Below, one piece after another: positions 24,547-32,445 of a DNA stretch of 39,638 nucleotides (positions within the stretch are counted from its first letter, which is position 1; every line of letters starts with the position of its first letter). This DNA is from Gammaproteobacteria bacterium (GTDB lineage: Bacteria > Pseudomonadota > Gammaproteobacteria > Steroidobacterales > PWYM01). The notes under the pieces are model-generated. The model did not search any database and was not told the origin of the DNA. It saw nothing but the letters and a program-made list of their open reading frames with translations. Location: the NCBI GenBank assembly GCA_007693855.1, contig RECU01000043.1:1-39638 (forward strand), in the 5' to 3' direction. The translations under genes and the position numbers were made by a program.

Positions 24547-25044
24547 ATGGCCTCGATCCAGGCACTGACCGATGACGACTACCAGCGCGCCTTCCGCTAT
24601 GCACGCTCGCTCGGCGCCGACCGCGACCTCGCGCTGGACCTGGTGCAGACCGCCATCGTCAAGGCGCTGGCCTCGGCGCGCCAGGACATCGAGGCGCCGC
24701 TGGCCTACCTGCTGACCAGCGTACGGCATGCGTTCTACAGCGAGATCCGCCGGGAGAAGGCTGCCGCCTGGTCGTCGCTGGAAGATTTCGAGGGTGTGAT
24801 CGCCACCGACCTGCAGCCGCTGGAGGACATGGTGATTGCCAGAGATACGCTGCGCCACGCCTGGGCCACGCTGAGTCCGACCGAGCGTGAAGTCCTGCAC
24901 CTGTGGGCGGTCGAGGGCTATACGGTGGATGAGATCAGCGCACATACGCACACGCCGCGCGGCACGCTGCTCGCGCGTCTGCACAGGCTGCGCCGACGGT
25001 TGGCCGAACAGCAGACTGCACGCGCCTCGGGAGTCGAGTCATGA
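24547..25044 (+). CDS. ECF-like RNA polymerase sigma factor
   Basis: A 165-residue sigma-70 family protein of the ECF type, with region 2 (about 10-70: YQRAFRYARSLGADRDLALDLVQTA, PLAYLLTSVRHAFYSEIRR) and region 4 (about 105-155: LSPTEREVLHLWAVEGYTVDEIS followed by PRGTLLARLHRLRRRL). It lacks regions 1 and 3. ECF factors direct polymerase to stress or envelope genes and are held by a cognate anti-sigma factor. The stop overlaps the next gene by four bases (ATGA), the standard arrangement for such a pair. ATG 24547 gives the normal family length; its ribosome binding site is weak. Confidence 0.88.
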   Translation: MASIQALTDDDYQRAFRYARSLGADRDLALDLVQTAIVKALASARQDIEAPLAYLLTSVRHAFYSEIRREKAAAWSSLEDFEGVIATDLQPLEDMVIARDTLRHAWATLSPTEREVLHLWAVEGYTVDEISAHTHTPRGTLLARLHRLRRRLAEQQTARASGVES

Positions 25045-25721
25045 GAAACGAACAGATGCGGTGTCCTCTGAAGGAGGGCATCCGCGAGATCGTCGCGGAG
25101 GAGCGCCTCGATGGCGCCGAGCTCGAAGAGCTGCGTCGTCTCGCTCAGGCGCCGGCACCGGAGCTGGCTGCGGGCACTGTGGCCGGCGCCGGCCTGGATC
25201 GTCCTGCCAACCCGTCGCGTCGGCGCTGGTTGAGCGTGGCCGCGGGTGTCGGTGTCGCCGGCGTCGCCGGTGTGCTGGGCGCGAATCTCATCGGGCGCGG
25301 TGGCAGCGGTACCCGCGCCAACGCCCAGGCGCTCGCCGAGGAGATCGCCTACAACCATCTGCGGGTGGCCCCGCTGGACATCGCCTCCGCGGAGTTGCCC
25401 CGTCTGCGCGACGGCTTCGCCACGCTGGGTTTCAGCCTGCTCGATGCCGCCGAGGTGGAGGGCGTGCCCGGCACATTGATGGGCGGGCGTTTCTGCTCGG
25501 TCGCCTCGGTACCTGCGGCGATGCTGCGTTACCGGACGGATGCCGGCGTGATCACCGTCTACCAGGCGCTCTACGATCCGCATCGTCACCGCGGCGCCGC
25601 CGACATGGATGCCGGCATGCCCGGTCATGTGCGCCATGCGCGTGGGGTAGAGGTGTGCCTGTGCCATACCCAGGGCGTGCTGCTGGCCGTGGCCAGCGGA
25701 GGGGTGTCCCATGCGGCCTGA
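25041..25721 (+). CDS. Putative membrane-anchored anti-sigma factor
   Basis: A 226-residue protein translationally coupled to the sigma factor. A cytoplasmic N-terminal part (about 1-58, acidic and helical, LKEGIREIVAEERLDGAELEELRR) is followed by RRR and one transmembrane helix (about 63-84), then a periplasmic domain (about 95-226). The layout fits an anti-sigma factor that binds sigma inside and senses outside. The zinc anti-sigma motif HxxxCxxC is absent. The periplasmic part has C152, a CLCH motif (C206, C208, H209) and several histidines (HRHR), which could bind metal or form disulfides. The neighbouring thioredoxin and CcdA-like genes support a thiol-linked signal. The assignment rests mostly on position and topology. 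Confidence 0.62.
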   Translation: MRNEQMRCPLKEGIREIVAEERLDGAELEELRRLAQAPAPELAAGTVAGAGLDRPANPSRRRWLSVAAGVGVAGVAGVLGANLIGRGGSGTRANAQALAEEIAYNHLRVAPLDIASAELPRLRDGFATLGFSLLDAAEVEGVPGTLMGGRFCSVASVPAAMLRYRTDAGVITVYQALYDPHRHRGAADMDAGMPGHVRHARGVEVCLCHTQGVLLAVASGGVSHAA

Positions 25722-25761
25722 CCGGCACATCCCGCGCGCGGCCGCGTAACGCAGTTCTACC

Positions 25762-25778
25762 GGCGGCCTCGTGCCGCC
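25762..25778 (+). terminator. Short GC hairpin between the anti-sigma and thioredoxin genes
   Basis: A perfect 6-bp stem GGCGGC (25762-25767) / GCCGCC (25773-25778) with loop CTCGT, 40 bp after the anti-sigma stop and 34 bp before the thioredoxin start. There is no proper T-run, so it may be a weak terminator or a processing/stability element rather than the end of the operon. Confidence 0.3.
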
Positions 25779-25812
25779 ATTCCTCCAGCCACCTTAACGA
25801 AGGAGCTTTCTC

Positions 25813-26214
25813 ATGCTCAGGACCCTGTTCGTCCCGATGATGCTGGCAGCGACGCTGCTGACCACGCCGGCCCTTGCCGCAGATACTGCCGAACCGTTCG
25901 AACCATTCTCCCAGGCCCGCTTCGAGGCCCTGCAGCAGACGGGCCAGCCTGTACTGGTTGAAGTCTACGCCGACTGGTGCTCGACCTGCCGACGGCAGTC
26001 GCCGATTCTCGCGCGGCTGCTGGGCGAGGAGGCGTTCGGTGACGTGGTGGCGCTCAAGCTCGACTGGGATACACAACGAGACGAGGCCCGCGCGCTGGGC
26101 GCCCCTCGGCAAAGCACGCTGTTCGTGTTTCGTGGAGGCGAGCGCCAGGTGATGTCGGTGGCCGAGACCGATGAAGCCCGTCTGCGCGAAGTGCTCGCCA
26201 AGGCGCTGGACTGA
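25813..26214 (+). CDS. Periplasmic thioredoxin-fold protein
   Basis: A 133-residue exported protein. The signal peptide (about 1-22, ending ALA) precedes a thioredoxin domain with the redox motif WCSTC (C56 and C59) in the normal VEVYADWC context. The position of the cis-proline that faces the active site in most thioredoxins reads QSTLFVF, so it appears to be serine instead of proline. A strong ribosome binding site AAGGAG (25800-25805) lies seven bases before ATG 25813. The CcdA-like electron carrier begins 18 bp downstream. The pair probably moves reducing power from the cytoplasm to a periplasmic target, as DsbD does in one protein. Confidence 0.87.
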   Translation: MLRTLFVPMMLAATLLTTPALAADTAEPFEPFSQARFEALQQTGQPVLVEVYADWCSTCRRQSPILARLLGEEAFGDVVALKLDWDTQRDEARALGAPRQSTLFVFRGGERQVMSVAETDEARLREVLAKALD

Positions 26215-26232
26215 TCGGCCGCCGGAGCGATC

Positions 26233-26961
26233 ATGGACATTGCCGCCATCACCCTGGGGCTCGCGTTTCTCGCCGGGCTGGTGACCACGCTCTCGCCCTG
26301 CGTACTGCCGATTCTGCCCATGATCGCTTCGGCTGCCACCGGCCGCCATCCGCTGGGGCTGCCCGCGCTGGCGGCCGGGCTGGCGTTGTCCTTTACCCTG
26401 GTGGGTGTCGGCGTCGCGTCCAGCGGCCACCTGCTCGGGCTGGAAGAGGCCACGCTGCGTCTGGTTGCCGGCGCGCTCATGGTGACTGTTGCGGTCGTGC
26501 TGCTCAGCAGTCGGCTGCAGCAGGGCTTCGCGACGGCTGCCGCAGGCCTCGGCGGCACCGCCCATGGTCTGGCCAGCGGCATTCGGGCCGATCATCCCGG
26601 TGCGCAGTTTCTCCTTGGCACGCTGATGGGTGTGGCCTGGAGTCCCTGCGTGGGGCCCACGCTGGGCGCCGCGATCGCACTCGCGGCCGGCGGCAGTGGG
26701 ATCGCCGAGGCTACCGTGATCATGGCGGTCTTCAGTGTGGCGGCAGTCGTGCCGTTGACCGTCGCCGGGTTGGCCTCACGGCGACTGTTCGCGCTGAACC
26801 GCGCCGGGCTGCAGCGTGTCGGCGAGATCGGTCGGCGCGTGATGGGGTGGAGCCTGCTGCTGATCGGCGGCCTGGTGCTGCTCGGTCTGGACAAGCGCCT
26901 GGAAGCATTGCTGCTTGACCTCGCTCCCCAGTGGCTGCTGACCCTGACCACGCGTTTCTGA
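26233..26961 (+). CDS. CcdA/DsbD-type transmembrane electron carrier
   Basis: A 242-residue inner-membrane protein with about six transmembrane helices. The family's two redox cysteines are visible: LSPCVLPILP in the first helix and WSPCVGPTLG in the fourth. Proteins of this family (CcdA, central domain of DsbD) receive electrons from cytoplasmic thioredoxin and pass them to periplasmic thioredoxin-like proteins, here most likely the upstream gene product. It closes the sigma/anti-sigma/thioredoxin cluster and ends two bases from the convergent VOC lipoprotein gene. Confidence 0.88.
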   Translation: MDIAAITLGLAFLAGLVTTLSPCVLPILPMIASAATGRHPLGLPALAAGLALSFTLVGVGVASSGHLLGLEEATLRLVAGALMVTVAVVLLSSRLQQGFATAAAGLGGTAHGLASGIRADHPGAQFLLGTLMGVAWSPCVGPTLGAAIALAAGGSGIAEATVIMAVFSVAAVVPLTVAGLASRRLFALNRAGLQRVGEIGRRVMGWSLLLIGGLVLLGLDKRLEALLLDLAPQWLLTLTTRF

Positions 26962-26963
26962 CG

Positions 26964-27491
26964 CTATGGCCCCAGCCGTTTCAATCCGTAGAACAGGATC
27001 AGATGCCCGTCGAAGTCGATCACCCCGGCTTCCAGTCCGGGCCGACCCGCTTCGCGACTCATGAACTCCCGCGGCGGGATCAGCTCCAGTCCAAGCGCCT
27101 GGACGCGCTCGATGACCGCTTCGACATCCGGGACCGTCTGCACCCAGGCGACGCGGCGAGGGGGTGTGTAGTCCGTGTCGGGCAGGTCGGGGACCTCGCC
27201 AAGGCCGAGGATTTCACGTCGGTCTTCGCCGTCGAGATAGGCAAACCGCCGCATTGCACCGGGTTCGATGTCGAAGAAAACGTATGAATAGGAATCGGGC
27301 GCGGTCTCGGACACCCTGCTCAGCGCAAGTCCCAGAACATCCCGATACAGCGTGAGCGCGCGCTCGAGATCGCTGACCAGGATGGACTGCCGATAGACGG
27401 GTGCCAGGTCATTTGAAGTCGGCGGTGGTGTGACGCTGCATCCACTGAGCGCGATCGCGGCTAAACCGATTGCGAAAGAGCGACGAAACAT
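26964..27491 (-). CDS. VOC (glyoxalase-fold) family lipoprotein
   Basis: A 175-residue exported lipoprotein: signal with lipobox LSGC (lipidated Cys at about 18), then one VOC fold (about 35-172, QSILVSDLERALTLYRDVLGL, WVQTVPDVEAVIERVQALGLEL, GVIDFDGHLILFYGL). VOC proteins are usually cytoplasmic enzymes using a metal to act on glyoxal, aromatic or antibiotic substrates. Here the usual first-strand histidine and last-strand glutamate ligands seem absent, suggesting a binding rather than enzymatic role. ATG 27491 has GGAG six bases upstream; a GTG at 27503 is less likely. It is the last gene of the TonB receptor operon. Confidence 0.82.
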   Translation of the reverse strand: MFRRSFAIGLAAIALSGCSVTPPPTSNDLAPVYRQSILVSDLERALTLYRDVLGLALSRVSETAPDSYSYVFFDIEPGAMRRFAYLDGEDRREILGLGEVPDLPDTDYTPPRRVAWVQTVPDVEAVIERVQALGLELIPPREFMSREAGRPGLEAGVIDFDGHLILFYGLKRLGP

Positions 27492-27533
27492 AGGGGTCTC
27501 CACAAACAGGGATGGCCGAAGGGCCTGACCGAC

Positions 27534-27977
27534 TCAGTCACAGCGACTCGTCTCCGGGTCGAATTCATGACTGCGGTGCGCCGTCACGGTGAAGTTCGCT
27601 GCTGGCGGGTCGAACCGCAGAGGCAGGATGTCCTGCTGATAGGTTGCCGAATACCAGAACTCGGTCAGTGCCTGCTCATCGGGGAAACGGACGACCAGAC
27701 TGACATGGTCGGCGGGTGGCGTTCCCTCCAGCACGGAGAACGGCCGTGCCTGATTGACGTATCGTCCATCCACCCTGGGGTACAGGCCGGAGGCGAGCAG
27801 TGCCTCCGAGTACGCGGCCATTCTGGGGCGATCCAGGGTTTCTCCGCTGATGATCATGTAGACCGCACACGCCTCTGCGCGGGCAGAGTGTGCGGAGGCG
27901 ACGCCAGGCATCGGGACGGCGCTGCCCTGACAGGCGGCGGCCAGCACGCAGCCGAAACTCACTGCCAGGCGCTTCAC
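27534..27977 (-). CDS. DUF1330-like exported lipoprotein
   Basis: A 147-residue protein with a probable lipoprotein signal (AAAC, lipidated Cys at about 16) and a dimeric alpha-beta-barrel-type DUF1330 domain (about 35-130: ACAVYMIISGETLDRPRMAAYSEA, HVSLVVRFPDEQALTEFWYSATYQ). DUF1330 proteins are small and of unknown function, usually cytoplasmic. The GTG start at 27977 overlaps the stop of the upstream VOC gene by four bases (GTGA). An open frame continues to 28274, but its translation is an Arg/Pro-rich shadow of the neighbouring gene. Confidence 0.75.
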   Translation of the reverse strand: MKRLAVSFGCVLAAACQGSAVPMPGVASAHSARAEACAVYMIISGETLDRPRMAAYSEALLASGLYPRVDGRYVNQARPFSVLEGTPPADHVSLVVRFPDEQALTEFWYSATYQQDILPLRFDPPAANFTVTAHRSHEFDPETSRCD

Positions 27978-29119
27978 GGCAGTGCTGCCGGCGACCGACG
28001 TTCCATGAGTTCGACTTTCGTGCCGTCCGGTAGCGCGACCATGGCTGTTCGATAGCGCCCATGAGGGGGCAGCGAGAGGTGGATCACCGGGGGTGCCGGC
28101 TCGCCGGAGAAAGCGGTCCAGCGCGCCAGGGTCTCGTCGAGATCGCGGACCTCGAAGCTCCACGACACGATGCCCCGCACGGGGCCTTCCACCTGCGCGG
28201 CGTCGGCGCGGTCCGGATGGTCGAGGTGGGCCATCACCACGAGATAGCCGGTGGTCGCGCCAGGGCTGAACCACTGCTGGAAGGCGATGCGCTCGCCGCG
28301 TTCCAGGCCCCGCAGGCCACCGTTCGGCCCGCCACTGCTGAACTGTGTTTCACGCCGCAGTTCGTACTGCAGCACGTCGGTCAGAAATGCACCGTTGGCC
28401 TCGAGGTCGGCCACGAACATGCTGCCGTAGGCGATGCCGCCAATGTCCAGCGCCGGATCGAGCGGCCCGATCGGTTGCATGGGGCCGCGATCGACGCCCA
28501 GTACCAGCACGTCATCCGGCGCCTTCAGGTGGTATTCGCCAACCTCGTAGGTGCTGCCATCGTGCCGCGGGAAGGCCATGGTCATCACCCCGGCAGTCGA
28601 CTCGAACCCCAGACCGTTGGCGATCGCATGCCGGGTGTCGAGACCGTTGACCGGCAGTCCGAAGCCGAGCGGCCCGATCAGTCGCGCGTCGTAGCCCGGC
28701 CTCCGGGTCGGCAGATCGTCAGCCACCTCGATGAGCCGGACCACCGCAGCCCCGGGGGCCCCGGGCTGGCTCAGCACATGCACGGTGGTGCCGGCTTCGA
28801 GGGCCAGGCCGAAATGCCCGGAGAGCGCCCGAGCCGTTTCGGCATCCAGCGCTTCGCGCACATGCTGCAGGTTCATCGCGCCCTGGAAAAAGCGTCGGGC
28901 GCGGAGCGGCTCGCCCGTGGCGATGGTGACGGCGGCCAGCGGCAGGGTTCTGGCCTCGTCCGGGCTCGAGGAGGGGACCATCGGGTCGCGCGACGCAGCC
29001 TCGTCGTTGCCGCTGTGTGCCGGAGTGTTGGCAAGTGCCATGAGGATTCCCGCAAACCAGACCAGGGAGACCAGGATTCTGCCAGTTCGGCGTGAGGCAG
29101 TGATCGGCAGTAGAGACAC
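27974..29119 (-). CDS. Exported protein with VOC-like domains
   Basis: A 381-residue protein with an N-terminal hydrophobic segment (about 12-33), which is a signal peptide or anchor. The remainder looks like repeated VOC-like units: one about 58-190 and another about 225-375, with GGIAYGSMFVADLEANGAFLTDVLQY, SWSFEVRDLDETLARWTAFSG and VALPDGTKVELMERR. The last unit keeps a glutamate in the usual metal-ligand position. It lies between the TonB receptor (13 bp upstream) and the DUF1330 gene (4-base overlap). GTG start 29119 has AGAGGA eight bases upstream. Function is unknown; it could bind or convert the compound imported by the receptor. Confidence 0.75.
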   Translation of the reverse strand: MSLLPITASRRTGRILVSLVWFAGILMALANTPAHSGNDEAASRDPMVPSSSPDEARTLPLAAVTIATGEPLRARRFFQGAMNLQHVREALDAETARALSGHFGLALEAGTTVHVLSQPGAPGAAVVRLIEVADDLPTRRPGYDARLIGPLGFGLPVNGLDTRHAIANGLGFESTAGVMTMAFPRHDGSTYEVGEYHLKAPDDVLVLGVDRGPMQPIGPLDPALDIGGIAYGSMFVADLEANGAFLTDVLQYELRRETQFSSGGPNGGLRGLERGERIAFQQWFSPGATTGYLVVMAHLDHPDRADAAQVEGPVRGIVSWSFEVRDLDETLARWTAFSGEPAPPVIHLSLPPHGRYRTAMVALPDGTKVELMERRSPAALP

Positions 29120-29132
29120 CGGTGGATTCCTC

Positions 29133-31388
29133 TCAGTACTCGTAGCGCAGCGTCAGGTACCAGGTGCGCGGCGGCCCGAAGTAGATGACGCCGCCGCCGC
29201 CGGCGGACGCCCGGCGCTGGTAGAGCTTGTCGGTCAGGTTACGGCCACCCAGGGCGACCGACCAGCGCTGATCGGCGGTCTGGTAGCGCATCTCCGCGCC
29301 GAGCAGGGTGTAGGCGTCCTGGTAGGCAAACGGCGTGTTGACCGTCGACATGAAATAGTCGCCGTTATACGTCAGGTTGGCGTTCAGCCGCAGGCTGCCG
29401 TGTCCCGCCAGGTCGGCGCGATATTCCGCGCCGATACGCGCTGTGATATCGGCGACATACTTCAGCCGGTTCTCGGTCGCGCCGGGAACAGCCGACGGTG
29501 CCACCACGGAGCGCAGAAACTTGTCATCAGTCCACCCGGCGCTGACGTACAGTGCGAAGTTGTCTGTTGGCAGCACGCTGAGATCGAGTTCCAGCCCCTG
29601 CAGGCGGACGTCATTGGTCAGCACCTCGAAGGTCCCCTGGCTGGCCAGTACCGTGCTGGGCAGGTCGGTGTAATCGGCCCGGAAGGCCGTGAGGTTGGCC
29701 GTCACCAGGCCATCCAGCCATTGCGATCGAATGCCGGCCTCGTAGTTCTTCACCTTGGTGGGTGCGAAGGGTACGTTGGCGACTGCGGGGTTGAACGGGA
29801 AGCTTTGGTAGGCGCCAGCCTGAAACCCCTTCGCGAAACTCGCGTACACCGAGATACGCTCGGCGACCTGATAGTCCAGGATGACCCGCGGCGTGAACTG
29901 TGACCAGGTGTCGCTGGTCGACAGGTCATAGGGCGTCCCCAACGGGGGCAGCCCGAGTGCGCCGAAGTGGCTGCGGCTCAGCGACTTGCGATCGCGCGTG
30001 TAGCGTCCGCCCAGGGAAATCTCCAGCGCCTCGGTCAGCGGATACGTGGCCTCGCCAAACAGCGCGAAGCTGGTGGTGCGTTGGTCGAGCTGGAACCCCG
30101 AGGCGAACTGAAAGCCTGCCGGCTCGGAAAACCGCCCGAAAATGTCGTCGCTGTCGTTCTGCTCGCGCATGGCGAACAGGCCGGCGACCCATTGCCAGGT
30201 GCTTGTTTCTGTCGACGCAAACTGCAGTTCGCCGGTCAGCGTGTCGTTGGACCAGTCGCGGATGTAGTCGAACGACGGCCCGCGCTCGGCAATGGGTTCC
30301 CCGAGCTGGTTGACCAGGTTGGTGGCGTTCGGGCCACTGTCGGTGTCGGTGGCCTGCGAGAGGTCGAAACTGCGGTAGCCGAGGATGGTCGTGACCGTGA
30401 AGTTGTCCAGCGCGTACTCGATGTTGGCCATGAAACCACTGCCGGAGAGGGTCTGGTCACCGGCCAGTGTCGGTGCGGCCAGACGCGGTCCGTACAAAGG
30501 CGCGGCCTGGCTGATCTGGCCGTTCACGAGGTTGTCCTGCGGTCGGCTGGAGATGGCCGGGATCCCGGACTGTGGCCCGGCATTGTCGAGCGTACGATCT
30601 GCGGTGACATAGACGCTCAGGCGATCGTCGGGTTCCCAGAGTGCTGACAGCCGCGCGCTTTGGCGATCGGTCTGGTTGTAGCGGCGTGGCCGGTCATCGC
30701 CGGCCTCGGCCAGGGCGTCGCGCACGAATCCTGAGTTGCTGCGCGAGATGACGTCAAGCTTGACGGCAAACGTCTCGCTGACCGGCGATGAAAACGAGCC
30801 TCGCACATCCAGCCGATCGAAACTGCCCAGGGTGGCGTCGGCGACGACGCGCGGAGTCTCCAGGGACGGGCGCCGAGTGACGTACTTGATCGCTCCGCCG
30901 GTGGAATTGCGGCCGTACAGTGTGCCTTGCGGTCCGCGCAGCACCTCGACGCGTTCGAATTCGATGATGTCGAGGATCGCGCCGGGGGCCTTGGTGTACG
31001 GCACGCCGTCGATGTAGATGCCGATCGGCTGCTCGGATGCTGCCTGGGAGTCGTCCTGGCCGGCCCCGCGCAGGAAGATCTGGGCCACGCCGGCGCCGGT
31101 GATCTCGGAGACGGCGAGGCTTGGGACCACGGCGTTGAGATCGAGCAGGTCGTCGACCTGCTGGCGCTGCAGATCAGCGGCCGAGAATGCGCTGATGGCG
31201 ATGGGGGTGTCCTGCAGCGATTCCGTGCGGCGCCGGGCGGTCACGACGATGGTGTCGAGCCGGCTGCTCGCGCCGTCGTCAGTCCGGGCGGCCTGCTGCG
31301 CCAGGGCGGTGCAGGGCAGCACGACAGCGCCGGAGAGGGCCAGGCACATGGCGGCACGGAGGATGGGATTGCGAGTGGGCATCGACAT
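29133..31388 (-). CDS. TonB-dependent outer-membrane receptor
   Basis: A 751-residue receptor. A signal peptide (about 1-29, ending ALAQ) is followed by a TonB-box-like DTIVVTARRRTE, the plug domain (about 48-160: DTPIAISAFSAADLQRQQVDDLLDLN, RGAGQDDSQ, VEVLRGPQGTLYGRNSTGGAI) and a 22-strand barrel ending GPPRTWYLTLRYEY. It resembles the large receptor group common in sphingomonads and marine gammaproteobacteria, often linked to uptake of complex organic compounds rather than iron. ATG 31388 has GGAG six bases upstream; the longer frame to 31580 crosses the promoter region. It begins a four-gene operon and is divergent from a LysR regulator. Confidence 0.92.
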   Translation of the reverse strand: MSMPTRNPILRAAMCLALSGAVVLPCTALAQQAARTDDGASSRLDTIVVTARRRTESLQDTPIAISAFSAADLQRQQVDDLLDLNAVVPSLAVSEITGAGVAQIFLRGAGQDDSQAASEQPIGIYIDGVPYTKAPGAILDIIEFERVEVLRGPQGTLYGRNSTGGAIKYVTRRPSLETPRVVADATLGSFDRLDVRGSFSSPVSETFAVKLDVISRSNSGFVRDALAEAGDDRPRRYNQTDRQSARLSALWEPDDRLSVYVTADRTLDNAGPQSGIPAISSRPQDNLVNGQISQAAPLYGPRLAAPTLAGDQTLSGSGFMANIEYALDNFTVTTILGYRSFDLSQATDTDSGPNATNLVNQLGEPIAERGPSFDYIRDWSNDTLTGELQFASTETSTWQWVAGLFAMREQNDSDDIFGRFSEPAGFQFASGFQLDQRTTSFALFGEATYPLTEALEISLGGRYTRDRKSLSRSHFGALGLPPLGTPYDLSTSDTWSQFTPRVILDYQVAERISVYASFAKGFQAGAYQSFPFNPAVANVPFAPTKVKNYEAGIRSQWLDGLVTANLTAFRADYTDLPSTVLASQGTFEVLTNDVRLQGLELDLSVLPTDNFALYVSAGWTDDKFLRSVVAPSAVPGATENRLKYVADITARIGAEYRADLAGHGSLRLNANLTYNGDYFMSTVNTPFAYQDAYTLLGAEMRYQTADQRWSVALGGRNLTDKLYQRRASAGGGGVIYFGPPRTWYLTLRYEY

Positions 31389-31464
31389 TGGGCTCTCCAG
31401 CAAACGGTTCGGCAATGACGCAAGGCTATTCATCCGCTTTAGCCGGAACAATGGGTTATATTTG

Positions 31465-31477
31465 GAACATGTTGTTC
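31465..31477. promoter_or_regulatory. Candidate LysR operator between divergent genes
   Basis: A perfect inverted repeat GAACA-TGT-TGTTC lies in the 109-bp gap between the TonB receptor (start 31388) and the LysR gene (start 31498). It is centred 27 bp before the LysR start. LysR proteins usually bind such dyads to repress their own gene and regulate the divergent one. A related half-site, CCGGAACA, occurs at 31443-31450. Confidence 0.55.
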
Positions 31478-31497
31478 GGTATTTCAGGATAAATCCC

Positions 31498-32445
31498 ATG
31501 GATCGGTTCAGATGCCTCGAGGCCTTCGTCCAGGTGGCCGAGATGCGCAGCGTCTCGCGGGCGGCCGCCGTGATCGGCATTTCGAAGTCGGTTGTCTCCG
31601 AGCGGGTGTCCCAGCTCGAGAGGCTGGTCGGTCAGACGCTGCTGTTCCGAAGTACCCGGCGGATCAGGCTCACGGAGGCTGGCGAACAGGTTTACCCGCT
31701 GTATGCCGATCTGGTGGCCAGATTACGGGACCTGCCGGATAACGTCTCGGCTGAGCCTTCGCGCCTCAAGGGGCGCTTGCGTGTGGCTTCGGTGATCGAC
31801 CTGGGCGTCGCGGAGATGTCTTCAGCGGTTTCGACGTTCGCGCGTGACAACCCTGAGCTCGAAATCGAACTCGTGGTCGGCGAAAGTCTGGTCAACCCGG
31901 TGGATGACGGGTTTGATCTGACGCTGCATTACCGACGAATTCGTAACGACCGGGTGCATCAGCAGGCGATTGCGCGGGTCGAGACGGCAGTGTTTGCCGC
32001 GCCTGCATACCTCGCAAAGCATGGGGTGCCGGAAACCCCTCAGGAACTGCAGGGCCATACCTGTATCGGCTACAGTCAGCAGGTGACTGTCAACGAGTGG
32101 AACGCGAGCGAGTGGCATTTCATTCGGCACGGGCAGCGCGAGACGGTCCCGGTGGTGTTGCGGGCGCGCTCGAACAGCGGGCATGTACTGACGCGCTGGG
32201 CGGCCGATGGTCTCGGGATCGCGGTGCTCCCTCGGCTGAGGGTAGAGGGCACGGATTACGCCCATGCCCTGCAGGAGATTCTGCCCGGATATGAGACGCC
32301 GTCGTTACAGCTGTATGCCAGTTATGGACGGGCATTCCGCCATACGCTGAAGGTGACGCGCTTCGTCGCGAGCCTCCGCGAAGCGTTGAATCCCGCACAG
32401 GGGCTGTCCAATCCATCTCCGGAAAGCGAAGGTACGCAGGGATGA
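31498..32445 (+). CDS. LysR family transcriptional regulator
   Basis: A 315-residue LysR protein: N-terminal winged helix-turn-helix (about 1-60: LEAFVQVAEMRSVSRAAAVIGISKSVVSERVSQLE, FRSTRRIRLTEAG) and a periplasmic-binding-protein-like effector domain (about 90-295). It resembles the CrgA/AaeR-like single-gene regulators that control a divergent operon. ATG 31498 has AGGA about eight bases upstream. The stop overlaps the YjbQ start by four bases. It most likely regulates the TonB receptor operon, responding to the imported compound or a derivative; the effector is unknown. Confidence 0.9.
   Translation: MDRFRCLEAFVQVAEMRSVSRAAAVIGISKSVVSERVSQLERLVGQTLLFRSTRRIRLTEAGEQVYPLYADLVARLRDLPDNVSAEPSRLKGRLRVASVIDLGVAEMSSAVSTFARDNPELEIELVVGESLVNPVDDGFDLTLHYRRIRNDRVHQQAIARVETAVFAAPAYLAKHGVPETPQELQGHTCIGYSQQVTVNEWNASEWHFIRHGQRETVPVVLRARSNSGHVLTRWAADGLGIAVLPRLRVEGTDYAHALQEILPGYETPSLQLYASYGRAFRHTLKVTRFVASLREALNPAQGLSNPSPESEGTQG

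Noticed and set aside
21606-25721. Possible ribosomally made peptide (RiPP) cluster built on TldD/TldE, the exporter and the sigma factor
   Set aside because: No precursor peptide, cyclase, radical-SAM or other maturation enzyme was found, and the genes are in separate, partly convergent or divergent units.
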